Part shown: in pieces, positions 51,423 through 64,000 of the stretch
How positions within the stretch are numbered: position 1 is the first letter of the stretch
Layout: the number at the start of each line of letters is the position of its first letter
NCBI GenBank assembly: GCA_033782935.1
Contig: JAWQEG010000369.1
Coordinates: 935,501-999,500, forward strand
Length of the DNA stretch: 64,000 nt
Direction of reading: 5' to 3'
Origin: Petrolisthes cinctipes
Taxonomy: Eukaryota; Arthropoda; Malacostraca; Decapoda; Porcellanidae
Translations under genes and position numbers: made by a program
The notes under the pieces: generated by a model
What the model was told of the DNA's origin: nothing
Database searches by the model: none
What the model saw: the letters and a program-made list of their open reading frames with translations, nothing else

Positions 51423-54400
51423 TCAGAAGATACATGCACATATTGACTTTGGGCACCAAAAATATCGATTTTCAGTATGTTTTGGGCCTGAATTTTGAAA
51501 ATACTCTAACACGGAGTAGGCATGTACAGATCGCTTCTGGGACCCCAAAATATCGAATTTTCGGGTGTTTAGGGCCAGAATTTGAGATATAAACGGGTAC
51601 AGAAGATGCATGCACATATCGACTTTTGGGCACCTAAAAGATCGATTTTCAGTATGTTTTTGGCCTGTATTTTGAAAATACTCTAACACGGAGTAGGCAT
51701 GTACAGATACCTTCTGGGACCTCTAAATATCGAATTTTCGGGTGTTTTGGGACTGAATTTGAGATATCGATTTTTTGCACCTAAAATGTCGATTTTTAGC
51801 ATGTTTTTAGCCTATATTTTGAAAATATTCTAGCACTGTGTAGGCATGTACAGATTGCTTCTGGGACCCCAAAATATTGAATTTTCGGGTGTTTTGAGCC
51901 TGAATTTGAGATATAAACGGGTACAGAAGATACATGCACATATTGACTTTGGGCATCTAAAATATCGATTTTCAGCATGTTTTGGGCCTGTAATTTGAAA
52001 ATACTCTAACACTGATTAGGCATGTACAGATTGCTTCTGGGACCCCAAAATATTGAATTTTCGGGTGTTTTGAGCCTCAATTTGAGATATAAACGGGTAC
52101 TGAAGATGCATGCACATATCGACTTTTGTGCACCTAAAAGATCGATTTTCAGTATGTTTTGAGCATGTATTTTGAAAATACTCTAACACGGATTAATCAT
52201 GTAAAGATCGCTTCTGGGACCCCTAAATATCGAATTTTCGGGTGTTTTGGGACTGAATTTGAGATATCGACTTTTTGGCACCTAAAAGATCGATTTTTAT
52301 CATGTTTTTAGCCTATATTTTGAAAATATTCTAGCACTGTACAGATTGCTTCTGGGACCCCAAAATATTGAATTTTCGGGTGTTTTGAGCCTGAATTTGA
52401 GATATAAACGGGTACAGAAGATACATGCACATATTGACTTTGGGCACCAAAAATATCGATTTTCAGCATGTTTTGGGCCTGAATTTTGAAAATACTCTAA
52501 CACGGAGTAGGCATGTACAGATCGCTTCTGGGACCCCAAAATATCGAATTTTCGGGTGTTTAGGGCCAGAATTTGAGATATAAACGGGTACAGAAGATGC
52601 ATGCACATATCGACTTTTGGGCACCTAAAAGATCGATTTTCAGTATGTTTTTGGCCTGTATTTTGAAAATACTCTAACACGGAGTAGGCATGTACAGATA
52701 CCTTCTGGGACCTCTAAATATCGAATTTTCGGGTGTTTTGGGACTGAATATGAGATATCGATTTTTTGGCACCTAAAATGTCGATTTTTAGCATGTTTTT
52801 AGCCTATATTTTGAAAATATTCTAGCACTGAGTAGGCATGTACAGATTGCTTCTGGGACCCCAAAATATTGAATTTTCGGGTGTTTTGAGCCTGAATTTG
52901 AGATATAAACGGGTACAGAAGATACATGCACATACTGAATTTGGGCACCAAAAATATCGATTTTCAGCATGTTTTAGGCCTGAATTTTGAAAATACTCTA
53001 ACACGGAGTAGGCATGTACAGATCGCTTCTGGGACCCCAAAATATCGAATTTTCGGGTGTTTAGGGCCAGAATTTGAGATATAAACGGGTACAGAAGATG
53101 CATGCACATATCGACTTTTGAGCACCTAAAAGATCGATTTTCAGTATGTTTTTGGCCTGTATTTTGAAAATACTCTAACACGGAGTAGGCATGTACAGAT
53201 ACCTTCTGGGACCTCTAAATATCGAATTTTCGGGTGTTTTGGGACTGAATTTGAGATATCGATTTTTTGGCACCTAAAATGTCGATTTTTAGCATGTTTT
53301 TAGCCTATATTTTGAAAATATTCTAGCACTGTGTAGGCATGTACAGATTGCTTCTGGGACCCCAAAATATTGAATTTTCGGGTGTTTTGAGCCTGAATTT
53401 GAGATATAAACGGATACAGAAGATACATGCACATATTGACTTTGGGCATCTAAAATATCGATTTTCAGCATGTTTTGGGCCTGTATTTTGAAAATACTCT
53501 AACACTGAGTAGGCATGTACAGATTGCTTCTGTGACCAAAAAATATTGAATTTTCGGGTGTTTTGAGCCTGAATTTGAGATATAAACGGGTACTGAAGAT
53601 GCATGCACATATCGACTTTTGTTCACCTAAAAGATCGATTTTCATTATGTTTTGAGCATGTATTTTGAAAATACTTTAACACGGATTAGGCATGTACAGA
53701 TCGCTTCTGGGACCCCTAAATATCGAATTTTCGGGTGTTTTGGGACTGAATTTGAGATATCGACTTTTTGGCACCTAAAAGATCGATTTTTAGCATGTTT
53801 TTAGCCTATATTTTGAAAATATTCTAGCACTGTGTAGGCATGTACAGATTGCTTCTGGGACCCCAAAATATTGAATTTTCGGGTGTTTTGAGCCTGAATT
53901 TGAGATATAAACGGGTATAGAAGATAAATGCACATATTGACTTTGGGCATCTAAAATATCGATTTTCAGCATGTTTTGGGCCTGTAATTTGAAAATACTC
54001 TAACACTGAGTAGGCATGTACAGATTACTTCTGGGACCCCAAAATATTGAATTTTCGGGTGTTTTGAGCCTGAATTTGAGATATAAACGGGTACTGAAGA
54101 TGCATGCACATATCGACTTTTGTGCACCTAACAGATCGATTTTCAGTATGTTTTGAGCATGTATTTTGAAAATACTCTAACACGGAGTAGGCATGTACAG
54201 ATCGCTTCTGGGACCCCTAAATATCGAATTTTCGGGTGTTTTGGGACTGAATTTGAGATATCGACTTTTTGGCACCTAAAAGATCGATTTTTTGCATGTT
54301 TTTAGCCTATATTTTGAAAATATTCTAGCACTGAGTAGGCATGTACAGATTGCTTCTGGGACCCCAAAATATTTAATTTTCGGGTGTTTTGAGCCTGAAT

Positions 54401-55070
54401 TTGAGATATAAACGGGTTCAGAAGATACATGCACATATTGACTTTGGGCACCAAAAATATCGATTTTCAGTATGTTTTGGGCCTGAATTTTGAAAATACT
54501 CTAACACGGAGTAGGCATGTACAGATCGCTTCTGGGACCCCAAAATATCGAATTTTCGGGTGTTTAGAGCCAGAATTTGAGATATAAACGGGTACAGAAG
54601 ATGCATGCACATATCGACTTTTGGGCACCTAAAAGATCGATTTTCAGTATGTTTTTGGCCTGTATTTTGAAAATACTCTAACACGGAGTAGGCATGTACA
54701 GATACCTTCTGGGACCTCTAAATATCGAATTTTCGGGTGTTTTGGGACTGAATTTGAGATATCGATTTTTTGGCACCTAAAATGTCGATTTTTAGCATGT
54801 TTTTAGCCTATATTTTGAAAATAATCTAGCACTGTGTAGGCATGTACAGATTGCTTCTGGGACCCCAAAATATTGAATTTTCGGGTGTTTTGAGCCTGAA
54901 TTTGAGATATAAACGGGTACAGAAGATACATGCACATATTGACTTTGGGCATCTAAAATATCGATTTTCAGCATGTTTTGGGCCTGTATTTTGAAAATAC
55001 TCTAACACTGAGTAGGCATGTACAGATTGCTTCTGGGACCCCAAAATATTGAATTTTCGGGTGTTTTGAG
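51423..55070 (+). repeat. 3,672 bp higher-order repeat, copy 3
   Basis: Third unit. Private differences are TGACCAAAAAATATTG (53,533) for TGACCCCAAAATATTG, TTTTCATTATG (53,640), TTTGTTCACC (about 53,619) and AATATTTAATTTTC (54,368). Identity ends at about 55,070, where this array turns into TTTGAGCCTCAATTTG followed by an L3 tail and not the GGGTTCAGAAG tail of copies 1 and 2. Confidence 0.93.
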
Positions 55071-57260
55071 CCTCAATTTGAGATATAAACGGGTACTGAA
55101 GATGCATGCACATATCGACTTTTGTGCACCTAAAAGATCGATTTTCAGTATGTTTTGAGCATGTATTTTGAAAATACTCTAACACGGAGTAGGCATGTAC
55201 AGATAGCTTCTGGGACCCCTAAATATCGAATTTTCGGGTGTTTTGGGACTGAATTTGAGATATCGACTTTTTGGCACCTAAAAGATCGATTTTTAGCATG
55301 TTTTTAGCCTATATTTTGAAAATATTCTAGCACTGTACAGATTGCTTCTGGGACCCCAAAATATTGAATTTTCAGGTGTTTTGAGCCTGAATTTGAGATA
55401 TAAACGGGTACAGAAGATACATGCACATATTGACTTTGGGCACCAAAAATATCGATTTTCAGCATGTTTTGGGCCTGAATTTTGAAAATACTTTAACACG
55501 GATTGGCATGTACAGATCGCTTCTGGGACCCCAAAATATCGTATTTTCGGGTGTTTAGGGCCAGAATTTGAGATATAAACGGGTACAGAAGATGCATGCA
55601 CATATCGACTTTTGGGCACCTAAAAGATCGATTTTCAGTATGTTTTTGGCCTGTATTTTGAAAATACTCTAACACGGAGTAGGCATGTACAGATACCTTC
55701 TGGGACCTCTAAATATCGAATTTTCGGGTGTTATGGGACTGAATTTGAGATATCGATTTTTTGGCACCTATAATATCGATTTTTAGCATGTTTTTAGCCT
55801 ATATTTTGAAAATATTCTAGCACTGTGTAGACATGTACAGATTGCTTCTGGGACCCCAAAATATTGAATTTTCGGGTGTTTTGAGCCAGAATTTGAGATA
55901 TAAACGGGTACAGAAGATACATGCACATATTGACTTTGGGCATCTAAAATATCGATTTTCAGCATGTTTTGGGCCAGTATTTTGAAAATACTGTAACACT
56001 GAGTAGGCATGTACAGATTGCTTCTGGGACCCCAAAATATCGAATTTTCGGGTGTTTTGAGCCTGAAGTTGAGATATAAACGGGTACTGAAGATGCATGC
56101 ACATATCGACTTTTGTGCACCTAAAAGATCGATTTTCAGTATGTTTTGAGCATGTATTTTGAAAATACTCTAACACGGAGTAGGCATGTACAGATCGCTT
56201 CTGGGACCCCAAAATATCGAATTTTCGGGTGTTTTGGGACTGAATTTGAGATATCGACTTTTTGGCACCTAAAAGATCGATTTTTAGCATGTTTTTAGCC
56301 TATATTTTGAAAATATTCTAGCACTGAGTAGGCATGTACAGATTGCTTCTGGGAACCCAAAATATTGAATTTTCGGGTGTTTTGAGCCTGAATTTGAGAT
56401 ATAAACGGGTACAGAAGATACATGCACATATTGACTTTGGGCACCAAAAATATCGATTTTCAGCATGTTTTGGGCCTGAATTTTGAAAATACTCTAACAC
56501 TGAGTCGGCATGTACAGATCGCTTCTGGGACCCCAAAATATCGAATTTTCGGGTGTTTTGGGCCAGAATTTGAGATATAAACGGATACAGAAGATGCATG
56601 CACATGACTTTTGGGCACCTAAAACATCGATTTTCAGTATGTTTTTGCCTGTATTTTGAAAATACTCTAACACGGAGTAGGCATGTACAGATACCTTCTG
56701 GGACCTCTAAATATCGAATTTTCGGGTGTTTTGGGACTGAATTTGAGATATCGATTTATTGGCACCTAAAATGTCGATTTTTAGCATGTTTTTAGCCTAT
56801 ATTTTGAAAATATTCTAGCGCTGTGTAGGCATGTACAGATTGCTTCTGGGACCCAAAAATATTGAATTTTCGGGTGTTTTGAGCCTGAATTTGAGATATA
56901 AACGGGTACAGAAGATAAATGCACATATTGACTTTGGGCATCTAAAATATCGATTTTCAGCATGTTTTGGGCCTGTAATTTGAAAATACTCTAACACTGA
57001 GTAGGCATGTACAGATTACTTCTGGGACCCCAAAATATTGAATTTTCGGGTGTTTTGAGCCTGAATTTGAGATATAAACGGGTACTGAAGATGCATGCAC
57101 ATATCGACTTTGGGCACCAAAAATATCGATTTTCAGTATGTTTTTGGCCTGTATTTTGAAAATACTCTAACACGGAGTAGGCATGTACAGATACCTTCTG
57201 GGACCTCTAAATATCGAATTTTCGGGTGTTTTGGGACTGAATTTGAGATATCGATTTTTT
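55071..57260 (+). repeat. Return of the 37-44 kb subfamily
   Basis: CTTTAACACGG, ATCGTATTTTC, GTTATGGGACTG, CACCTATAATATCG, GTGTAGACATG, GAGCCAGAATTTG, GCACATGACTTTTGGG, TTTATTGGCACC and GATTACTTCTGGG appear in the same order as in 38.8-42.7 kb. Offsets are 16,643 bp (39.18 to 55.82 kb), 16,143 bp (39.67-40.46 to 55.82-56.6 kb) and 14,321 bp (42.49 to 56.8 kb). The steps mean that a 501 bp trimer and about 1.8 kb present in the first block are absent here. Confidence 0.8.
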
Positions 57261-59256
57261 GCACCTAAAATGTCGATTTTTAGCATGTTTTGAGCCTATA
57301 TTTTGAAAATATTCTAGCACTGTGTAGGCATGTACAGATTGCTTCTGGGACCCCAAAATATTGAATTTTCGGGTGTTTTGAGCCTGAATTTGAGATATAA
57401 ACGGGTACAGAAGATACATGCACATATTGACTTTGGGCACCAAAAATATCGATTTTCAGCATGTTTTGGGCCTGAATTTTGAAAATACTCTAACACGGAG
57501 TAGGCATGTACAGATCGCTTCTGGGACCCCAAAATATCGAATTTTCGGGTGTTTAGGGCCAGAATTTGAGATATAAACGGGTACAGAAGATGCATGCACA
57601 TATCGACTTTTGGGCACCTAAAAGATCGATTTTCAGTATGTTTTTGGCCTGTATTTTGAAAATACTCTAACACGGAGTAGGCATGTACAGATACCTTCTG
57701 GGACCTCTAAATATCGAATTTTCGGGTGTTTTGGGACTGAATATGAGATATCGATTTTTTGGCACCTAAAATGTCGATTTTTAGCATGTTTTTAGCCTAT
57801 ATTTTGAAAATATTCTAGCACTGAGTAGGCATGTACAGATTGCTTCTGGGACCCCAAAATATTGAATTTTCGGGTGTTTTGAGCCTGAATTTGAGATATA
57901 AACGGGTACAGAAGATACATGCACATACTGAATTTGGGCACCAAAAATATCGATTTTCAGCATGTTTTAGGCCTGAATTTTGAAAATACTCTAACACGGA
58001 GTAGGCATGTACAGATCGCTTCTGGGACCCCAAAATATCGAATTTTCGGGTGTTTAGGGCCAGAATTTGAGATATAAACGGGTACAGAAGATGCATGCAC
58101 ATATCGACTTTTGAGCACCTAAAAGATCGATTTTCAGTATGTTTTTGGCCTGTATTTTGAAAATACTCTAACACGGAGTAGGCATGTACAGATACCTTCT
58201 GGGACCTCTAAATATCGAATTTTCGGGTGTTTTGGGACTGAATTTGAGATATCGATTTTTTGGCACCTAAAATGTCGATTTTTAGCATGTTTTTAGCCTA
58301 TATTTTGAAAATATTCTAGCACTGTGTAGGCATGTACAGATTGCTTCTGGGACCCCAAAATATTGAATTTTCGGGTGTTTTGAGCCTGAATTTGAGATAT
58401 AAACGGATACAGAAGATACATGCACATATTGACTTTGGGCATCTAAAATATCGATTTTCAGCATGTTTTGGGCCTGTATTTTGAAAATACTCTAACACTG
58501 AGTAGGCATGTACAGATTGCTTCTGTGACCCCAAAATATTGAATTTTCGGGTGTTTTGAGCCTGAATTTGAGATATAAACGGGTACTGAAGATGCATGCA
58601 CATATCGACTTTTGTGCACCTAAAAGATCGATTTTCAGTATGTTTTGAGCATGTATTTTGAAAATACTTTAACACGGATTAGGCATGTACAGATCGCTTC
58701 TGGGACCCCTAAATATCGAATTTTCGGGTGTTTTGGGACTGAATTTGAGATATCGACTTTTTGGCACCTAAAAGATCGATTTTTAGCATGTTTTTAGCCT
58801 ATATTTTGAAAATATTCTAGCACTGTACAGATCGCTTCTGGGACCCCAAAATATTGAATATTCGGGTGTTTTGAGCCTGAATTTGAGATATAAACGGGTA
58901 CAGAAGATACATGCACATATTGACTTTGGGCACCAAAAATATCGATTTTCAGCATGTTTTGGGCCTGAATTTTGAAAATACTCTAACACGGAGTAGGCAT
59001 GTACAGATCGCTTCTGGGACCCCAAAATATCGAATTTTCGGGTGTTTAGGGCCAGAATTTGAGATATAAACGGGTACAGAAGATGCATGCACATATCGAC
59101 TTTTGTGCACCTAAAAGATCGATTTTCAGTATGTTTTGAGCATGTATTTTGAAAATACTCTAACACGGAGTAGGCATGTACAGATCGCTTCTGGGACCCC
59201 TAAATATCGAATTTTCGGGTGTTTTGGGACTGAATGTGAGATATCGACTTTTTGGC
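57261..59256 (+). repeat. 2,986 bp duplication, copy 1, related to the 3,672 bp HOR
   Basis: From about 57,745 to 59,255 the sequence matches 60,731 to 62,241 at an offset of 2,986 bp (18 monomers). The first half (to about 58.78 kb) is also the 45.4-46.44 kb part of the 3,672 bp unit: GAATATGAG, TACTGAATTTGGG, TTTTAGGCC, TTTTGAGCACC, CGGATACAG, CTGTGACC and CTTTAACACGGATTAGG. Past that point it runs into an L1'-L2/L3 mosaic pair. Confidence 0.83.
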
Positions 59257-62241
59257 ACCTAAAAGATCGATTTTTTGCATGTTTTTAGCCTATATTTTGA
59301 AAATATTCTAGCACTGAGTAGGCATGTACAGATTGCTTCTGGGACCCCAAAATATTGAATTTTCGGGTGTTTTGAGCCTGAATTTGAGATATAAACGGGT
59401 ACAGAAGATACATGCACATATTGACTTTGGGCACCAAAAATATCGATTTTCAGCATGTTTTGGGCCTGAATTTTGAAAATACTCTAACACGGAGTAGGCA
59501 TGTACAGATCGCTTCTGGGACCCCAAAATATCGAATTTTCGGGTGTTTAGGGCCAGAATTTGAGATATAAACGGGTACAGAAGATGCATGCACATATCGA
59601 CTTTTGGGCACCTAAAAGATCGATTTTCAGTATGTTTTTGGCCTGTATTTTGAAAATACTCTAACACGGAGTAGGCATGTACAGATACCTTCTGGGACCT
59701 CTAAATATCGAATTTTCGGGTGTTTTGGGACTGAATTTGAGATATCGATTTTTTGGCACCTAAAATGTCGACTTTTAGCATGTTTTTAGCCTATATTTTG
59801 AAAATATTCTAGCACTGTGTAGGCATGTACAGATTGCTTCTGGGACCCCAAAATATTGAATTTTCGGTTGTTTTGAGCCTGAATTTGAGATATAAACGGG
59901 TACAGAAGATACATGCACATATTGACTTTGGGCATCTAAAATATCGATTTTCAGCATGTTTTGGGCCTGTATTTTGAAAATACTCTAACACTGAGTAGGC
60001 ATGTACAGATTGCTTCTGGGACCCCAAAATATTGAATTTTCGGGTGTTTTGAGCCTCAATTTGAGATACAAACGGGTACTGAAGATGCATGCACATATCG
60101 ACTTTTGTGCACCTAAAAGATCGATTTTCAGTATGTTTTGAGCATGTATTTTGAAAATACTCTAACACGGATTAGGCATGTAAAGATCGCTTCTGGGACC
60201 CCTAAATATCGAATTTTCGGGTGTTTTGGGACTGAATTTGAGATATCGACTTTTTGGCACCTAAAAGATCGATTTTTATCATGTTTTTAGCCTATATTTT
60301 GAAAATATTCTAGCACTGTACAGATTGCTTCTGGGACCCCAAAATATTGAATTTTCGGGTGTTTTGAGCCTGAATTTGAGATATAAACGGGTACAGAAGA
60401 TACATGCACATATTGACTTTGGGCACCAAAAATATCGATTTTCAGCATGTTTTGGGCCTGAATTTTGAAAATACTCTAACACGGAGTAGGCATGTACAGA
60501 TCGCTTCTGGGACCCCAAAATATCGAATTTTCGGGTGTTTAGGGCCAGAATTTGAGATATAAACGGGTACAGAAGATGCATGCACATATCGACTTTTGGG
60601 CACCTAAAAGATCGATTTTCAGTATGTTTTTGGCCTGTATTTTGAAAATACTCTAACACGGAGTAGGCATGTACAGATACCTTCTGGGACCTCTAAATAT
60701 CGAATTTTCGGGTGTTTTGGGACTGAATTTGAGATATCGATTTTTTGGCACCTAAAATGTCGATTTTTAGCATGTTTTTAGCCTATATTTTGAAAATATT
60801 CTAGCACTGAGTAGGCATGTACAGATTGCTTCTGGGACCCCAAAATATTGAATTTTCGGGTGTTTTGAGCCTGAATTTGAGATATAAACGGGTACAGAAG
60901 ATACATGTACATATTGAATTTGGGCACCAAAAATATCGATTTTCAGCATGTTTTAGGCCTGAATTTTGAAAATACTCTAACACGGAGTAGGCATGTACAG
61001 ATCGCTTCTGGGACCCCAAAATATCGAATTTTCGGGTGTTTAGGGCCAGAATTTGAGATATAAACGGGTACAGAAGATGCATGCACATATCGACTTTTGA
61101 GCACCTAAAAGATCGATTTTCAGTATGTTTTTGGCCTGTATTTTGAAAATACTCTAACACGGAGTAGGCATGTACAGATACCTTCTGGGACCTCTAAATA
61201 TCGAATTTTCGGGTGTTTTGGGACTGAATTTGAGATATCGATTTTTTGGCACCTAAAATGTCGATTTTTAGCATGTTTTTAGCCTATATTTTGAAAATAT
61301 TCTAGCACTGTGTAGGCATGTACAGATTGCTTCTGGGACCCCAAAATATTGAATTTTCGGGTGTTTTGAGCCTGAATTTGAGATATAAACGGATACAGAA
61401 GATACATGCACATATTGACTTTGGGCATCTAAAATATCGATTTTCAGCATGTTTTGGGCCTGTATTTTGAAAATACTCTAACACTGAGTAGGCATGTACA
61501 GATTGCTTCTGTGACCCCAAAATATTGAATTTTCGGGTGTTTTGAGCCTGAATTTGAGATATAAACGGGTACTGAAGATGCATGCACATATCGACTTTTG
61601 TGCACCTAAAAGATCGATTTTCAGTATGTTTTGAGCATGTATTTTGAAAATACTTTAACACGGATTAGGCATGTACAGATCGCTTCTGGGACCCCTAAAT
61701 ATCGAATTTTCGGGTGTTTTGGGACTGAATTTGAGATATCGACTTTTTGGCACCTAAAAGATCGATTTTTAGCATGTTTTTAGCCTATATTTTGAAAATA
61801 TTCTAGCACTGTACAGATCGCTTCTGGGACTCCAAAATATTGAATTTTCGGGTGTTTTGAGCCTGAATTTGAGATATAAACGGGTACAGAAGATACATGC
61901 ACATATTGACTTTGGGCACCAAAAATATCGATTTTCAGCATGTTTTGGGCCTGAATTTTGAAAATACTCTAACACGGAGTAGGCATGTACAGATCGCTTC
62001 TGGGACCCCAAAATATCGAATTTTCGGGTGTTTAGGGCCAGAATTTGAGATATAAACGGGTACAGAAGATGCATGCACATATCGACTTTTGTGCACCTAA
62101 AAGATCGATTTTCAATATGTTTTGAGCATGTATTTTGAAAATACTCTAACACGGAGTAGGCATGTACAGATCACTTCTGGGGCCCCTAAATATCGAATTT
62201 TCGGGTGTTTTGGGACTGAATTTGAGATATCGACTTTTTGG
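59257..62241 (+). repeat. Copy of 43.95-46.44 kb followed by 2,986 bp duplication copy 2
   Basis: 59.27-61.77 kb follows 43.95-46.44 kb at an offset of about 15,322-15,323 bp, beginning with GATCGATTTTTTGCATG. Differences include GTCGACTTTTAGC (59,768), CGGTTGTTTTG (59,865), GATACAAACGGG (60,066) and CATGTACATATTGAATTT (60,905) for CATGCACATACTTAATTT. From 60,731 it doubles as the second copy of the 2,986 bp unit. Confidence 0.83.
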
Positions 62242-64000
62242 CACCTAAAATGTCGATTTTTAGCATGTTTTTAGCCTATATTTTGAAAATATTCTAGCAC
62301 TGTGTAGGCATGTACAGATTGCTTCTGGGAACCCAAAATATTGAATTTTCGGGTGCTTTGAGCATGAATTTGAGATATAAACGGGTACAGAAGATACATG
62401 CACATATTGACTTTGGGCATCTAAAATATAGATTTTCAGCATGTTTTGGGCCTGTATTTTGAAAATACTCTAACACGGAGTAGGCATGTACAGATTGCTT
62501 CTGGGACCCCAAAATATTGAATTTTCGGGTGTTTTGAGCCTGAATTTGAGATATAAACGGGTACTGAAGATGCATGCACATATCGACTTTTGTGCACCTA
62601 AAAGATCGATTTTCAGTATGTTTTGAGCATGTATTTTGAAAATACTCTAACACGGAGTAGGCATGTACAGATCGCTTCTAGGACCCCAAAATAACGAATT
62701 TTCGGGTCTTTAGGGCCAGAATTTGAGATATAAACGGGTACAGAAGATGCATGCACATATCGACTTTTGGGCACCTAATAGATCGATTTTCAGTATGTTT
62801 TTGGCCTGTATTTTGAAAATACTCTAACACGGAGTAGGCATGTACAGATACCTTCTGGGACCTCTAAATATCGAATTTTCGGGTGTTTTAGGACTGAATT
62901 TGAGATATCGATTTTTTGGCACCTAAAATGTCTATTTTTAGCATGTTTTTAGCCTATATTTTGAAAATATTCTAGCACTGTGTAGGCATGTACAGATTGC
63001 TTCTGGGACCCCAAAATATTGAATTTTCGGGTGTTTTGAGCCTGAATTTGAGATATAAACGGGTACAGAAGATACATGCACATATTGACTTTGGGCATCT
63101 AAAATATCGATTTTCAGCATGTTTTGGGCCTGTATTTTGAAAATACTCTAACACTGAGTAGGCATGTACAGATTGCTTCTGGGACCCCAAAATATTGAAT
63201 TTTCGGGTGTTTTGAGCCTGAATTTGAGATATAAACGGGTACTGAAGATGCATGCACATATCAACTTTTGTGCACCTAAAAGATCGATTTTCAGTATGTT
63301 TTGAGCATGTATTTTGAAAATACTCTAACACATATTAGGCATGTACAGATCGCTTCTGTTACCCCTAAATATCGAATTTTTGGGTGTTTTGGGACTGAAT
63401 TTGAGATATCGACTTTTTGGCACCTAAAAGATCGATTTTTAGCATGTTTTTAGCCTATATTTTGAAAATATTCTAGCACTGAGTAGGCATGTACATATTG
63501 CTTCTGGGACCCCAAAATATTGAATTTTCGGGTGTTTTGAGCCTGAATTTGAGATATAAACGGGTACAGAAGATACATGCACATATTGACTTTGGGCACC
63601 AAAAATATCGATTTTCAGCATGTTTTGGGCCTGTATTTTGAAAATACTCTAACACTGAGTAGGCATGTACAGATCGCTTCTGGGACCCCAAAATATCGAA
63701 TTTTCGGGTGTTTAGGGCCAGAATTTGAGATATAAACGGGTACAGAAGATGCATGCACATATCGACTTTTGGGCACCTAAAAGATCGATTTTCAGTATGT
63801 TTTTGGCCTGTATTTTGAAAATACTCTAACAAGAATTAGGCATGTACAGATTGCTTCTGGGACCCCAAAATATTCAATTTTCGGGTGTTTTGAGCCTGAA
63901 TTTGAGATATAAACGGGTACAGAAGATACATGCACATATTGACTTTGGGCATCTAAAATATCGATTTTCAGCATGTTTTGGGTCTGTAATTTGAAAATAC
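62242..64000 (+). repeat. Trimer array at the right edge
   Basis: S-L-L order continues to the end. Private changes include GGGTGCTTTGAG (62,354), AATATAGATTTTC (62,427), AATAACGAATTTTCGGGTC (62,690), CACCTAATAG (62,772), AATGTCTATTTTT (62,928), CACATATTAGGC with TCTGTTACCCC (63,330-63,365), ACAAGAATTAGGC (63,829) and AATATTCAATTTTC (63,869). The window ends inside an L1 monomer. Confidence 0.8.

Larger units (their letters stand above)
1..64000 (+). repeat. Satellite DNA array of 148/176/177 bp monomers, complete window
   Basis: Every line of the window is a variant of one monomer, recognisable by the anchors GGCATGTACAGAT, CTTCTGGGACC, TTTTCGGGTGTTT, TTTGAGATAT and TTTTGAAAATA in fixed order. 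All monomers lie in the same orientation; I found no inverted monomer, no interrupting unique DNA and no transposon. Monomer starts fall 148, 176 or 177 bp apart, with rarer 138, 147 and 166 bp forms. The array is cut by both window edges. Arrays like this are known as centromeric, pericentromeric or subtelomeric heterochromatin in eukaryotes; which of these applies cannot be read from the sequence. The minus strand has few stops, so open frames of up to about 160 codons recur, but they follow the repeat period and are not genes. Confidence 0.98.

Noticed and set aside
1..64000. CRISPR array
   Set aside because: Repeats are regular, but there are no unique spacers: the whole period is conserved and much longer than a CRISPR unit. 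No cas-like gene is present.

Overview
This 64 kb window is satellite DNA from end to end. I see no protein-coding gene, RNA gene, transposon or unique sequence. It is one head-to-tail tandem array on a single orientation, and it runs off both edges, so the full array is longer than the window. Dividing the length by the mean monomer gives roughly 380-390 monomers (not individually counted). Kilobase-long arrays of nucleosome-sized monomers with higher-order repeats (HORs) are typical of eukaryotic centromeric or heterochromatic satellites (plants or animals). I do not recognise the family and cannot name the organism. A hand count of one long monomer gives about 41% G+C.

There are three basic monomer lengths: about 148 bp (short, S), 176 bp (L1) and 177 bp (L2/L3). 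The short form is a long form that lost 29 bp between two ATAT direct repeats. The usual order is S-L-L, a 501 bp trimer. Two trimer flavours often alternate as S1-L1-L3-S2-L1'-L2, a hexamer of 1,002 bp (982-992 bp where 10 bp deletions occur). The long monomer is itself an old dimer of two 88 bp halves that still match at 57 of 88 positions.

Layout: 0-8.3 kb holds two diverged copies of a 5.85-6.03 kb block plus a nested 1,836 bp duplication and a 343 bp dimer duplication. 8.9-17.2 kb is a trimer tract with 982 bp and 1,621 bp tandem duplications. 17.2-37.1 kb is a nest of very recent segmental duplications (offsets 11,877, 5,442, 4,617 and 825 bp). 37.1-44.0 kb is a distinct subfamily with 1,490 and 991 bp duplications. 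44.05-55.07 kb is a clean HOR of 3,672 bp (22 monomers) in three nearly identical copies. 55.1-57.3 kb returns to the 37-44 kb subfamily. 57.3-62.2 kb carries relatives of the 3,672 bp HOR with a 2,986 bp duplication. 62.2-64 kb is ordinary trimer array.

No genes work together here. The biology is that of array evolution: in-register unequal exchange, local gene conversion making mosaic monomers, small microhomology deletions and CpG decay. A centromeric role is plausible but unproven from sequence alone.
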